Shown here piece by piece: positions 24,211-35,590 of a stretch of 64,000 nucleotides of DNA; the first letter of the stretch is position 1, and every line of letters begins with the position of its first letter. The notes under the pieces were generated by a model. The model was not told where the DNA came from. It saw only the letters and a list, made by a program, of their open reading frames with translations, and ran no database searches. The position numbers were made by a program, and so were the translations under genes. The stretch comes from Rosellinia necatrix (taxonomy: Eukaryota > Ascomycota > Sordariomycetes > Xylariales > Xylariaceae), in NCBI GenBank assembly GCA_021209875.1, contig JAGYVD010000009.1:1612001-1676000 (forward strand). Direction: 5' to 3'.

Positions 24211-24616
24211 TGGGCAGGTAATGTGCTACTGGATGTACATACCCTAGTAGGCAGGAAGCATGGAAGCATGCACACATGTTGGTTGCAGCGCAGTGGTGAA
24301 GTACGCAGGTACCTGGCGACAACTTAGTTGATGCAGCCCGTGCGCACCTACCTATCTCTAGCCTCTAGTGTAGGTACATTCTGCAGATAATGGCGTACAC
24401 TACTTACTTGACCCCACCAAAGCACCTAGCAACGACAACTCTTGAGAGCTGTAGCCCCGCGAGGCTGAAGTGGCTACCAGCCTACCTATCATCGAATTTT
24501 CCAAACCCGCCGCAAACGAGGCCATGCCATGACCAGGCCATGACCAGGCCACAACGCAGCACAACAACACACCGGCCCCGTACTAGAAGCAGCCGATACC
24601 CCCTCCCACGCCTCAG

Positions 24617-25714
24617 ATGGCGACGCAGAGCTCCCTGACGCTCTCGAGCGCCACCTTCGCCAAGCTCTCGCCGCACCCATACCTTCTGGCCAACCTGCAG
24701 CCCGCCGAAGCCGGCACGCCGTCCTCGCGCACCAACGGCCGCCAGCCCATGCAGGCGAGGCCGCCCGCCATCAACACCTCCTCCCTCACCCACGCCCACG
24801 GGAGCGCCGTGGTGCGCACCGGCGACACGACCGTGATCTGCGGCGTGCGCGGCGAGACGCTCGGCACGGCGCAGATCCCGAACTACCGACGACACGGCGC
24901 CGCGGGCGACGAGACGGACAGCAGCACGGACGAACTGCGCGACTACGACCTCCTCGTGCCCAACATCGAGCTGGCGACGGGCTGCGCGCCCGACTTCCTC
25001 CCGGGCGTGCCCCCGACCGCCCTCGCGCAGACGCTGAGCACGCGCATCTACTCCCTGCTCCACAGCACCGGCCTCCTGGACGTCGAGGATCTCCGCATAT
25101 ACCACGACCGGACCCGCGACGGCGCCGACGAGGACATGCGGGACGCGGGGGCGGCGGCGGAGGCGGAGGACGTGGTGGTGGAGGAAGATCTAGATATACC
25201 CGCGCGCGAGGTCAGGGCCTACTGGGTCTTGTACATCGACCTGCTCTTCATCTCTCTCGACGGCAACCCGTTCGACGCCGCCTGGGCCGCCGTGCTCGCC
25301 GCCCTGCGCGACACGAAGCTGCCCCGCGCACACTGGGACGCGGACCGCGAGGCCGCCGTCTGCTCGCGCGGCGATCCCGCTGCGCCGTTGTCCGTCTCCG
25401 GCTTCCCCGTGGCCTGCACGGCCGCCGTGTTCACGGCGCGGGAGCGGCTGAAGCAGAGCCAAAGCCGCAAGGTCGCCGGCGAGGCCGGCGGCTCGTTCTG
25501 GATCCTCGTCGACCCGGACAGGCTCGAGGAGAGCCTGTGCGACGAGACGGTGACGGTCGTCGTCGATCGGTCCGCGGCGCCAGGGGGGGACGGCGGCGAC
25601 ACCAAGATCTTGGGCATCTCGAAGAGCGGCGGGACGGTCGTCGGGCCCGAGGTCCTGAGGAGATTCGTCGGCGTTGCGGAAGCCAGATGGAAGGAGTTTA
25701 AAAACGCTTTTTGA
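24617..25714 (+). CDS. RRP43: exosome complex RNase PH-like subunit RRP43
   Basis: Single exon, 365 aa. This is a non-catalytic ring subunit of the RNA exosome (Rrp43/EXOSC8 type), which acts in 3'-5' processing and decay of rRNA and mRNA in nucleus and cytoplasm. Evidence is the N-terminal FAKLSPHPYLLANLQ, then SLTHAHGSAVVRTGDTTVI, a core ring-domain strand of the RNase PH fold. LVPNIELATGCAP follows, then YWVLYIDLLFISLDGNPFD and a C-terminal GGTVVGPEVLRRFVGVA. Around residues 170-195 there is an Ala/Glu/Asp-rich acidic insert, probably a loop. The gene is very GC-rich, in contrast to its AT-rich surroundings. It lies divergent from the ferric reductase, with 3.5 kb between the start codons. 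Confidence 0.9.
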   Translation: MATQSSLTLSSATFAKLSPHPYLLANLQPAEAGTPSSRTNGRQPMQARPPAINTSSLTHAHGSAVVRTGDTTVICGVRGETLGTAQIPNYRRHGAAGDETDSSTDELRDYDLLVPNIELATGCAPDFLPGVPPTALAQTLSTRIYSLLHSTGLLDVEDLRIYHDRTRDGADEDMRDAGAAAEAEDVVVEEDLDIPAREVRAYWVLYIDLLFISLDGNPFDAAWAAVLAALRDTKLPRAHWDADREAAVCSRGDPAAPLSVSGFPVACTAAVFTARERLKQSQSRKVAGEAGGSFWILVDPDRLEESLCDETVTVVVDRSAAPGGDGGDTKILGISKSGGTVVGPEVLRRFVGVAEARWKEFKNAF

Positions 25715-26753
25715 TATGTTCTCTTTTTTCCTTTTTATGAGATGACAATCAAGAATAATGATACCCAATGCCACGAAGCCACGCTCTTCCGCGTTCACGG
25801 ACGGTCTCCCTACCCACTCAACAAGACGCACATTGTCCCTATGCTAGCCGGACCTATCGCTCCAGAATATTGTTGCACATGCCATACAATGGTGTAACTC
25901 GAACCTGATGATTCAGTGTCCTAGATGTTGGTTAGTGATTCTGTAAATATTTGAAAGTTGTTGCTCGCCATCTTGAAGCTGAAAGAAAGCATTCTGGCAA
26001 AGAGAAACCTCAATACCTATATACATACCTAATCAACCTACACATGTCTCTCTTATTATACATGTTCTTGCGTTTTGCAAAGATTAATTTTAATTGTGTA
26101 TGGATCAGCAAACGCAGCGCGCTCTTGAGTAACGAGAGTAAACAGAAAGGGCCACAAAGTTGATTACTCAACCTAGGATTTCATTAAAGGGACAACACAA
26201 GGGGGCTTTTATGTGTTGGAGCACAGCTTCTACTATCGCGTCCACGGCACGACTCGGGCCGTTTAGGAAATATGGCAATCGATCTTAAATAGGGTCTATT
26301 TGAATTACGTATCGCCCTTCCGGCGTCTTAGCCCCTTTTTTCGCCCGGCAGTAAGAACGTATGACCTACGTTGACAACGTAGCTGCCGAGAATCTCCAGG
26401 CATGCCAATGGCGCAAACGCCGAGGCGACTGCAGATCTCTAAAAGAACCATATTATCATCCCCTCAAAAGGGGGTTTGCATATTCCATTAGTCCGTCCAC
26501 TCGCTCACAGGTGCCTCGTCGATCTAGTGCGGCAGGAAATAAAGCAACACCGCGCTATTAACTCAATCAAGAACCAAACCCTCCGACTGTCTCCAAAGCC
26601 CTTCCCCAAGATTCGCAAGGTATACACAAAACACGCTAACTGCGTCGATGCGTAGGTCCCATGGCGGCAATGGGCAAAGAGCGAGAAGAACAAAATCGTG
26701 TGCCAAAGAGGCTCCAAGGGGGCGGCCTAGTGTTTTGTGTGCGGGAGCGATAA
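25715..26753. other. intergenic, convergent 3' ends
   Basis: About 1 kb between the 3' ends of RRP43 and the unrecognised - gene. No gene is supported. The sequence is AT-rich around 25930-26130. Nothing else stands out. Confidence 0.6.
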
Positions 26754-28701
26754 TCAAGGAATCAACAGAGGCTCTTTCTCGGTGGCTTCCTCCAGGGCTG
26801 TAAAGTCGTCATCCATCTCCACGCCGAAGTCTCTGCCTGCGTCCGTCGTGGATTTGTCCTGAAGTAGCTGCATAGTAAGGGAGCATATCGCCTCCGAATC
26901 ATTTTGTTCATCAAGATCTGAGGTAAGACCTTCCATAACAAGATGCATGTCTTCTTGATTATCGGAATCCCTCTTGGTCTTTTCCAGGTTAACCATCTCC
27001 CGCCTAATAGCCTCCGCGTTATCGATGACTCGCATCACCGTATTAGCGATGAGCATGGCGTTCCAAAATGACGTTTGCATGAAGTTTCGCGCGGCTTCGT
27101 CGACCCGGTCGCTACCGTAGCGACATCGATTTGGATCCAGCAGCGGCACGTGGATGAAGTGATGCTGGTCTATGCATCTAGTAATAGGCTGGCCTACGTC
27201 TCCGAGGAATGCGTCAGTGGTGTACAGGTCATGGTGGCCAGTCTCCCTAACCACCAATCCCGCCATATCTTTACCGAAGGTGACCTACACCATCGGCTTC
27301 AAGATGTTGAAATAGTCCCACATGAATTCCTATAGCACGTTAGCGGTTAAGAAGAGTAGAATTGGAGTGGAAGGGCCTACTATGGCACGGTCAATGCGAG
27401 CATGCTTCGGCCACGGGGCCAAACAATAGTACGCAAAAGGCATGCCTTCCAAGGTGCGTATATCGACGCCTAGAATGCTTTTGGTAAATTGGCCGATCAG
27501 TTGGTTGTCCGGGTTGCGACTCCAGGCGAAACTGCGACCGTGGGCATAGTCGTCGATATCCATGCCTCGGACTGCAAGAACCACTTTGACACAAGAGTTA
27601 GTGGGTGCTAAATGAATACTAATTAGAATGCAACATACTGATAGATCTGTCCTTGTAGTGCCCAGTTGTAGATTGGCTGAGTAATGACAGAAGTTTGCCT
27701 CGATCTAACTTAAACATGCCATCGTTTACACCTGTTTCCTCGGGGTTACGGGTCACGTATTTCTCCATCCTCCGTAAATGGTGCCAAATCTCGATCTTTT
27801 TAGCTTTGGGACACCAGGATCTAAGCCCCAGTAGCTCAACATCGAAATTCAAGCTAAGATCGGCCAGCACACTTTCGCGCTCGGCGGCCCATTCGCAGGC
27901 GTCAATTCTCGGATGGCGGTTCAGAATGACAGATATACCGAAAAATTCAAGCAGGATCGAATGAGCCAGTTCGTGGAATCCCTCTTCATCCTCTGCCGAG
28001 GTAGTGATGTACTGGATAAGGTGGCATTGGCAGGTTGCCGCAACAGTCGGGAGCACCGAAAGAAGGGCGGCGAGGAAGTCAGCCAAGATTCCAGATCGGG
28101 CGTCTCGAATCTCGTGGTAGATACTGGATGTCGGTTCAACCGGCCAGTGCGAAATATCGCAGGACCCGATATAGCGAATGATAATTCGATCATCGGGCCC
28201 GAGTTTGTTATCGGTGATGGAATCGTCCCAGGCAGTCAGCTCTTGATAAGTTCTCTCTTCCTTCTTCAGGTAGTTGGAGAGAATACCAAGTTCAGAAACC
28301 GATATGGACCACGAGTATACCAAGAATCCACGCAAGTTGGGCGTCACGCTTTGCTCAGGCACAGAAGGAGACCTTGAGCTCTCCATAGCAATAACCTTTT
28401 GCAAATCTTCGCTAGATACTATCAATGGGTTTGTCATCAAAGATGCCCAAACCGAGATTTGGTCTGGGCTGTAGTGATAATCGCTGTCAGGTAAGAGATA
28501 ACCGAGTCTCCCGCGGACATAGTTCTTCATTTCGTCCTCGTTGATCCCAAACAAGCCCAAGTCAAGCTCGGGGTAATTTGACAGGTTGTCAAAGATGGTG
28601 TCCCAGGCCTTGTCGGTAAGCGAGTTGGCGCCCACGCAATAGGTATTATCAAATGAGCGAGGTAGCCAGGGAGGCCGTCCGAGTAGTCTGCGTGAAGCCA
28701 T
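26754..28701 (-). CDS. unrecognised multi-exon fungal protein, splice model incomplete
   Basis: ATG at 28701 opens exon 1 (28701-27639, donor GTATGT). Intron 27572-27638 leads to exon 2 (27571 to about 27381), joining as DRSIIRGMDIDD. A 51-nt intron (donor GTAGGC, branch GCTAAC, acceptor ATAG) leads to exon 3 at 27329 (EFMWDYFNILKPM). An in-frame TAG follows 14 codons later. The frame continues to 26754 in an open stretch of about 170 codons rich in acidic residues (GDVGQPITRCIDQHHF, then FGVEMDDDFTALEE). A third intron starting at GTGTAG or GTAGGT (27290-27288) would bypass the TAG. Acceptor candidates are GGCCAG and ACTAG, both in phase for one donor. Alternatively the gene is broken. The N-terminal half (LGLFGINEDEMKNYV, FLVYSWSISVSELGIL, IIIRYIGSCDISHW) looks like well-conserved coding sequence. 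I cannot assign a family or function. Confidence 0.6.
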
Positions 28702-29302
28702 CGCTCTCGCGAATGAACTAAAACTATGTCAGTCAAAAAGGGCTTGGAGATGAACAGGAAAAGAGATGATAGATGAGATTGCATTTGGGTACTGAAATAG
28801 CCGCGGGCGCAACGTAGGGAATATCAACTTGTCGTTTGGCGGCTAGATGGTTCAAGATGCTTACATGGTGGGGCAAATTGGTTTGTATACCAGCTACTAC
28901 CTAGTTTAAGGAAATAATAGCCAATGCACTTGAGGCACTTGAAGCGCCGAGGTATTTAGGGTACTTGAGGTAGTTGAGGTAGTTGAGGTAGTTAAGGTAG
29001 TTGAGGTAGTTAAGGTAGTTAAGGTAGTTGAGGAAGGTACCTGAGGTAGGTGTGGGCGTAGACGTTGATGTCAAGGATGGCTGGGTGAAACCCGACCGCG
29101 TGCCTAGGCTATTATTACCTAGGCACTTCAGAGGCTATTCCCTCCTCTTCCTTAAGAAGCGCGTAAGCTTAACACGAATTAAAGTGCCTAGGTACCAAGG
29201 TATTGAATTATATCATGGATTTGCCGCTAGAGCTTGTAGCTCGTCATGAGCGAAACGTGATTGGCCAAAGGAATAGACGTGGTCCTCATATCATAAAAAA
29301 TA
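28702..29302. other. intergenic with a 9-bp tandem array
   Basis: No gene. It includes the GGTAGTTGA/GGTAGTTAA array (separate entry) and the start-side flank of the unrecognised gene. Confidence 0.6.
28962..29037. repeat. 9-bp tandem array (GGTAGTTRA)n
   Basis: About eight consecutive units of GGTAGTTGA or GGTAGTTAA lie in the upstream region of the unrecognised - gene. The G/A alternation is restricted to one position. Confidence 0.85.
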
Positions 29303-30880
29303 TTACTCTTCCTTCAAAGCATCATTCACTACTTGGACAGCGCCTCTAAAGTGTACCGCCGTGTCAGACACCCTGGTTGAACCGACCTCGATCTCTTCGT
29401 GCAGAAGCGTATCGCCGCTCCCTAGAACATTACGACGATGCCATGGTCCAATGAAAACCCCATCAGGGTCAACCCTCTCCCGGATCTTACGCCATTGTTG
29501 AATCTTGCTGCCATACATCTTCTCAATGTCTGCCCCCGCTGTCTGGAAATTTTTTGCCCAGTGAGGGCGCCCACCCAGCTCTCGCATCAGCCACTCAAAC
29601 GCCTCATAGTAGCGAACGTGAGAAGGGGGTTCATGATAGTAAGGCCGGTAGAGAGTTGCGTTTAGGTACAAGGTTGGCCCATCCTCGACTGTTGGGTCGA
29701 GATATGGCCGGCACTTTTGCTTCGTGGAAGAGTTGTCAGATACACGAACCTCCACTGGGGCATGAACCCATACGTCTCTGGCGGAAAATGGGATGTTATG
29801 TGGCACATAATCCGGATCGGTAGATGGCAATTGGTTCAACCAGCTACTTAGTCTCCGTAAAGCCTCGGGACCTTGATGTAGTGGAATCGCCCATTCGTTA
29901 ACGTACTGAGAGTATAAGCAATTCATGAGCAATGCCTGGCGACTGGGCTGGATCGCCTCGGTCTTCGAGCCGTTGGAGAACCCAAACTCCATGCCAAATA
30001 CAAACCACTCAACCCAGGGGAGGATACGTGGTAAATATTGTGCAACATAGAGTAGGTTGTGATAGACATAATAACCAAGCGTGCCTCCATAATAAGATCT
30101 GGGGGGTTCTACTGGTGGCTGGGATGTCTTTTCTGCCGACCAAACGACCGCACGCCGTGTGTATGGGTACCACCAGACTCGAACGAATTCGGCCTGGGTC
30201 CAGAGGTCCTTATCCCAGGAACCGAGCATGCTGGAATCCGTATCGATGACTTGCTGCCACTTCAGAGTAAATTCCGGTATAGCTCGGAAGGTGATTTCGG
30301 TGATGATGCCCAACGCGCCAAGAGACAGCACGGCGGCTCTAAACAGGTCCGAGTCCTCATCAGGGGAGCAGAACCGTGTAACCCCATCGGCAGTAGTTAT
30401 GCGCAGTGACAAGACGTTCTCAGACATGATGCCATGACTAAGACTCGACCCATGAGTGCCAGTAGATATAGCACCAGCAATGGATTGCTGATTTATGCTT
30501 CCAAGATTGGGCATGGCGAGCCCCTGCTCAGCCAGCTGGTCACAAAGCTGGTACAGACGGATACCCGCCTGCATAACCACAATTCCGGTGTTCCTATCGA
30601 GAGACAAGATGCGGTTATACTTGTCGAGGTTCACGAGCCAGGAAGAGGTGCAAGTCAGGGAACTAGGAGAATGGCCACAGCCGGTGGTTGTAATGCGACG
30701 GTGGCATCTATGCGCTAGCTTCACGATCTTCTCTATCTCGGGCAGGGTCTCGGGCTGGAAGTAAAGATCCGGCCGAGACAGAAAGGTTTTGGCCCAGGTG
30801 CTATGGACATGGTGACGCTTTGGGCGGAAGGGGATGCCATCATCGCACCTGGATAGTTCATATGTGACGAGGGGGTCCAT
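29303..30880 (-). CDS. ALO1: D-arabinono-1,4-lactone oxidase
   Basis: Single exon, 525 aa. It oxidises D-arabinono-1,4-lactone to D-erythroascorbate (fungal ascorbate analogue) using FAD, usually at the outer mitochondrial membrane. Evidence is HSTWAKTFLSRPDLYF, a typical fungal ALO N-terminus, the PCMH-type FAD domain with GCGHSPSSLTCTSSWLVNLD, then NLGSINQQSIAGAISTGTHG. The C-terminal ALO domain contains EFVRVWWYPYT and RPHWAKNFQ. I chose the ATG at 30880 (MDPLVTYEL...), because family members commonly begin MDP. An earlier in-frame ATG at 30907 would add nine residues. The length is close to the usual 500-550 residues. The next gene to the right (REC8) diverges. Confidence 0.92.
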   Translation of the reverse strand: MDPLVTYELSRCDDGIPFRPKRHHVHSTWAKTFLSRPDLYFQPETLPEIEKIVKLAHRCHRRITTTGCGHSPSSLTCTSSWLVNLDKYNRILSLDRNTGIVVMQAGIRLYQLCDQLAEQGLAMPNLGSINQQSIAGAISTGTHGSSLSHGIMSENVLSLRITTADGVTRFCSPDEDSDLFRAAVLSLGALGIITEITFRAIPEFTLKWQQVIDTDSSMLGSWDKDLWTQAEFVRVWWYPYTRRAVVWSAEKTSQPPVEPPRSYYGGTLGYYVYHNLLYVAQYLPRILPWVEWFVFGMEFGFSNGSKTEAIQPSRQALLMNCLYSQYVNEWAIPLHQGPEALRRLSSWLNQLPSTDPDYVPHNIPFSARDVWVHAPVEVRVSDNSSTKQKCRPYLDPTVEDGPTLYLNATLYRPYYHEPPSHVRYYEAFEWLMRELGGRPHWAKNFQTAGADIEKMYGSKIQQWRKIRERVDPDGVFIGPWHRRNVLGSGDTLLHEEIEVGSTRVSDTAVHFRGAVQVVNDALKEE

Positions 30881-32850
30881 TTCGGCCCAAGTAGAATAAA
30901 TGCGCAAAAAGCGGAGGTGGTAAAAATAAGGTAGGTAGGTTACTGGCCTCGGTATAAGCCGCCTCCAAGGTCAAGTAGGCCCGCCGGCAGATCGAATACG
31001 ACCGACCTAGCTTTGTGCAGATGATAAGTTTGCCGCTGACAATCGTCAAGTAATCAACTACCTATATCGCAGCGGGTAAGGTCTGTATTCGACAGTGACA
31101 GTGGTGAAGAATGCAAGTGGCCCATGTCCATGGTGCGCACTCGTACAAGACCGCTGACGAGAAACTAGAGTCAGGCCGTGGTGCGAGTCGGGAGTCGGGA
31201 GTCGAGAACCGAACCAGGAAGTATACCTAGGGCAGATGGCAGATTGAGAAGTACCTAGGTAAGGTTCCTTAGTGTGCCTTGGCATGCGCGACATTCTTGT
31301 GTCAGGTCCGGCATTGCTGATTGGTTGTATGCCATCTTCCCGTGCGATCCGCTTATTAATCGTCGACCTTAACCTACAGTGCTGCTAAGAGCTAGATAGG
31401 TCCGTACCTAGGTATGTGTGATGCAGAGAGAGAGGTTTGGACAAGCACCTAGGAGTTGACAAGTTCCATTAATTATACTTACATTAGCCAATTATGTAGT
31501 TACAGTAAAACACTCGTGCTTTACATCAGAAACCGCAATATACCCTGCTATAACCCTGCGCCGATCTATGATCTTCATTCCATCGACACGCATATACATA
31601 TATCCAAGTAGCTCTTATAATAAATAGGCTCCCCACCACCACCTCTATTAATACGTGCCTCCTCGGGGCCTTACCAGTATTAGCTAACCCATGATTTCTC
31701 GTGTCAGGTCTTCTTTAAACTGGCAGTTCTCCCAAAGCTAGATAGTGCCGATCCACTTGGATCGGGTAGTCGAAAGTATCCGCGTGCGGAATACCTATTA
31801 CTAAACATGTGGGAAGGTAAGCGGAGGAGTTAAACACGGTATTAGAGCTGACCCCTTCTCATACCGGTTATTCCACTATTTCTGGATCGTCTATGTCAGA
31901 TCAAACTTCTCGTCGCGCTGCCTAATTGTGTTCCAACAAATATGCAAATACCACTTTGCCGTTTGATCGTTAATTAATTAAGTGACAAGGACAAGTTAAT
32001 TTACCCCAAGTGTTAACTTAACACAGACAGATAGCCAGGAGCCCATAACCTATTATAAATCATAATAAGTGTTAGCATAAAAGAAAGGAAGCAGTATTAT
32101 CCAGTACCTAGGTAGGTAGTATTACTGAGATGTCTGCTTAAGAAACAGGTGTCCCAGGGGAAAATAAACTTAGGCCCTATACCTCTGATTTAACTGTACC
32201 TACTAGGTAGGCAGGCAGGTAGGTACCAAGGCATTCACTTCCTTGATATACCTACCTCGGTAGGTAGGTAGGTAACCAACCTATATATATACGAAAAGTA
32301 CATAGGTAAGGTAAGTACAGGTAGGTAAGTATCTATATACTTACCAGGTCATTAAAGGGATGCCTGGCTACCTAGGTAGGTACCTAGGTACCGCCATGAG
32401 TTACTGCAGATTGGACAGATAGAAGTACGTAGATAGGTACATAATGGTTAGCCATGGTTTGCGTGCCTTCCTTAGATGGTGCACGCTTATATCCTTCTTT
32501 CCATGGCTCTATGGATTGACGACAGCAGCCGCTTCCTGAGTTTTAGTTTGAATCCCAGATCGGTCCTTCCGTTCAGGTACCACGGCACCTGATTTGAGCT
32601 GTGGACAAATTACCTAAGAAGCATCCTCTTGTTTTACATCTCCTTATCCCAGTTGCACTTTGGTCCGCATGCGTCCCTACATCGTCCTAGCGACATATAT
32701 GTTCAGATTTTCCCCTCATCGCGCAGGTCGGTATCCTTACTAATTAATACTCGTGTCTTGTGGACAAGGGTGCTGTCCACCTGTTCATAGACACATTAGC
32801 CCAGGTATCTTTATTACTTATCCATCCCACTCGGCTGAAGATCAGTCAGT
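30881..32850. other. intergenic region with dense TACC/GGTA clusters
   Basis: No gene in about 2 kb. It is rich in short AGGTAGGTA/TACCTACC clusters at about 30930-30945 and 32105-32400, and AT-rich elsewhere (31450-32100). The last 300 bases should contain the REC8 promoter. Confidence 0.6.
32090..32400. repeat. cluster of TACC/GGTA tetranucleotide blocks with hairpin potential
   Basis: Alternating GGTAGGTA and TACCTACC blocks occur here. One example near 32249-32272 is TACCTACCTCGGTAGGTAGG, an inverted repeat with a two-base centre. Another near 32370-32392 is TACCTAGGTAGGTACCTAGG. Confidence 0.8.
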
Positions 32851-35032
32851 ATGTTCTACAGCCACGAGAGTAGGTGCCCCCCGGCCTCGGTTACTTGTCG
32901 CAAGTGCTAACCGAAGTGCATAGTCTTGACAAGCCGCCAATATGGTGTTGCGACTGTTTGGTAAGCGCTATGCGGCTTTAATACTATATTTTATCCTAGC
33001 CTTATGGACTATCGTGGCTATTGCTAACATGCGCCAGGCTTGTGGCTACCACTGGAAATAAATCAAGCACTAGAAGGGTAACCCGCAAAGCCATACAAGA
33101 AGTTGACGTGCAAAAGGCATGTGGGAAGATTCTTGAGCCAGGCGCACCTATTGCGTTACGGCTTCAAGGCAATCTTCTTTATGGTGTCTCGCGTGTACAT
33201 AGCCAACAATATGCCTACCTAGTCGCCGATGCAAAAAAGATCTGCGGCCAAATGCAATTTTTCTTCAGAGCCTTCCCGGACAATCAGCTAGACCCCGAAG
33301 CAGGGATGACAAGGTAAGGTATCTGCTGGCCCGGCTTAGAGTAAGCTAACTTCTATAAAGGCGAGAGAACAACATCATGGAAGACGATCCGGCATTTGAC
33401 CCTCACATGCCACTACCGCAGTACGATCTCGAGGCTCTAGTAATCAGCCAGAGAAATACCCAGAAGACATCATCCCAAATGTCACCACAAAGCTCTCAAA
33501 TTTCAAGCTCACAGAGCCCTGGTCAGGGCTTTGCGATCCAGCTCGACATTAATAATTCAAGTTCCATTAGCGGCCATGGATCTCCCCCTGGGCTCGAAGG
33601 CCTATCTTCTGCACGAAAACTTGACGATATGCCACTTGTTTTCCCCCATGAAGATGTCGTATTTGGCGCACAGGAGGACTGGGGTCTTGATATCGACGAG
33701 AATGGAAATATTGTCGAGTCGGCGGGACCGATGTTACTAGATGAAGAGCCGCGGCTTCCTCCTCTCCCAGATATCCAGGAGAGGGACGACATCCCCATCG
33801 GTATTACCCACTCCTCTGGGCAGCACGAACTTGGTGACCAAGGCATTGTGGTCATCGAAGAGCCGCTTCCTGAAGCAGAGCCATTTCCTGAGCGCTTACA
33901 ACATAGGGCGTGGCAGGATGACAAAAAACTAGCCCTACAAGTGCCGGTACGAAAGAAAAAAAAGGTTCTGGTCGACGAGAAGACCCAAATTCCGCGCAGA
34001 ATTCTTCGCGATTGGCAGTTCCATTACCTGGAAAACTGTGGCTCCCACTCAACCTCTTTGGTCTCTACCACCCAAGCGAAGAGAAATGCAATGCTCCTTA
34101 CCTTCGGATGCGGAATCGGTAACATAGGCCAAGCAGTCAGCTGTCCGGGATTAATTCACCCTTTAGCCGTCGGATTCTCTGGCAACACATTATTTACAGC
34201 TATCACTGGAATTACAATGCGGAAGCCGCGTGGTAGGCGTCGCCCCAGGTCAGAGGTGGTAGAGGATGACGGACAGGAGGGAGATCGACGTGTCAGACGC
34301 AGACTCACGGAAGGTGGAGAGGAGAAGGAGCAGACGAGAAAGGCCCAAGAAGATCTGCTCATTAATCCCGATGACCCGTTTAGCGACGGGGCAAATTTGG
34401 AAATTGGCAGAGAGGCCGCGCATCCTATGTCTGATCATCTGTCGTCTACGCTTTTACCATGGAATCGAGGCTCTTCGGCAGTACCTGGATCGTCAATCCG
34501 TGCCCCTAACCCGACTCAGCAGGGTCGCAGCCTCTCAAGTCCGCTGGGTAAGCGCGGCGATCCCAAAGATATAGTGCGCTACAGCGACGATGAGCATATA
34601 GGCGGTTTTGGCAGTGATGACAACTTCTATGGTGGTCTCGAGTCGGCAGACGTTTCTCTCGATGACACGCTAGCCCCCGATATTGGTCTGCGAGACGTGG
34701 CGCCCACTGAGGAAGAAATCCAAGCACAGAACGATATTCTTTTTGCACAACTCGATAGAGAAGGGTATAACTTCATAAATTTTATCAAAGACGCTGTCAA
34801 CCAAGACGGCGAGCGTCGTCACGACACCGATTTCGACACCGGTCGTAAATGGCTTGCTTTCGATGATTTGTTCGTGCCCCGAAATACATCACGATCTACG
34901 GCCGCGCAGGCTTTCTACCATACGCTGAGTCTCGCAACTAAGGGCAGAATGGACGTGGAGCAAGATGACGCTGACACGAGGCCATTTGGTGCTATTTGGA
35001 TGGGGTTGAAAGTAACAGCTGGTAGTTTCTGA
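32851..35032 (+). CDS. REC8: meiotic cohesin kleisin REC8
   Basis: Four exons: 32851-32869, 32924-32960, 33038-33313 and 33361-35032, giving 667 aa. REC8 closes the Smc1-Smc3 ring in meiotic cohesin and is cut by separase. The first intron interrupts MFYSHE|ILTSRQYGVATVW, the second splits the W codon and leads into LVATTGNKSSTRR, and the third joins MTR-RENNIM. All introns have GTAGGT/GTAAGC/GTAAGG donors and GCTAAC or similar branch points. The N-terminal Rad21/Rec8 domain spans about residues 1-105 (RKAIQEVDVQKACGKIL, LRLQGNLLYGVSRVHSQQ). The middle is disordered except for a block with IPRRILRDWQFHYLENCG and MLLTFGCGIGNIGQ. The C-terminal winged-helix portion is near AAQAFYHTLSLATKGRMDV. 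The ATG context and the family-standard MFYSHE start support the start choice. Confidence 0.93.
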
Positions 35033-35590
35033 GAGGTGTGTCTTCTCTTGAGGGAGGGAGAAATTGCTTCTAACATCTAGCTAGGATTCATGCCAGTGCA
35101 GTCATGCTTCACTTGGATTCACGCTAATTATTATGAGATGCCGCAGGAGGCTGAACAAATGGGGCAACGGGGCTTTTTGAGCAAGAAAGGGGCGGCTAGA
35201 CGTGTGGACTAAACTCGCGGCATTTTGCAAGATACTCATCACCATATAGCTTTTATGGACGGGCTATCGGGGTGTGGGGGATGGGGTTTAGATTTACTGG
35301 TAGATTTGTTGGCTGTGACGTGGGTTCTAGCCACCCCATCATTCTAGATAGGTCGCGTCTACCATGGCTCGCTACGGCGAGGCGGACATTTTCGTATTCT
35401 CGTCAATCTACATTTTGCTACTGAGATTGATCACCCACGCACTAATAATATTCAAGTCACTACAAGTAATTTGGTATCAGTCGTGTTAGTGATGAAATGT
35501 TTCATTGGCTGTCGTGGTCTCACAAGCGTTGTCGCTATGAACATAGAGCAGGTATACTGGACGAGAAGGTAATAGATCAAGCTAACCACC
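35033..35590. other. convergent 3' intergenic spacer
   Basis: About 560 bases between the stop codons of REC8 and the Rab escort protein gene. No gene is supported. Nothing else stands out. Confidence 0.6.

Larger units (their letters stand above)
21148..24616. other. intergenic region shared by divergent ferric reductase and RRP43 promoters
   Basis: No supported gene in 3.5 kb. The region holds an ATGT repeat (22281-22326), a GTGATG-type array (23105-23180), an inverted ACACTAG/CTAGTGT pair (about 23805-23823), several CTAGTGTA-like motifs, a polyA tract (24097-24112) and the dispersed repeat copy at 24124-24210. The last part should contain the RRP43 promoter. Confidence 0.6.
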
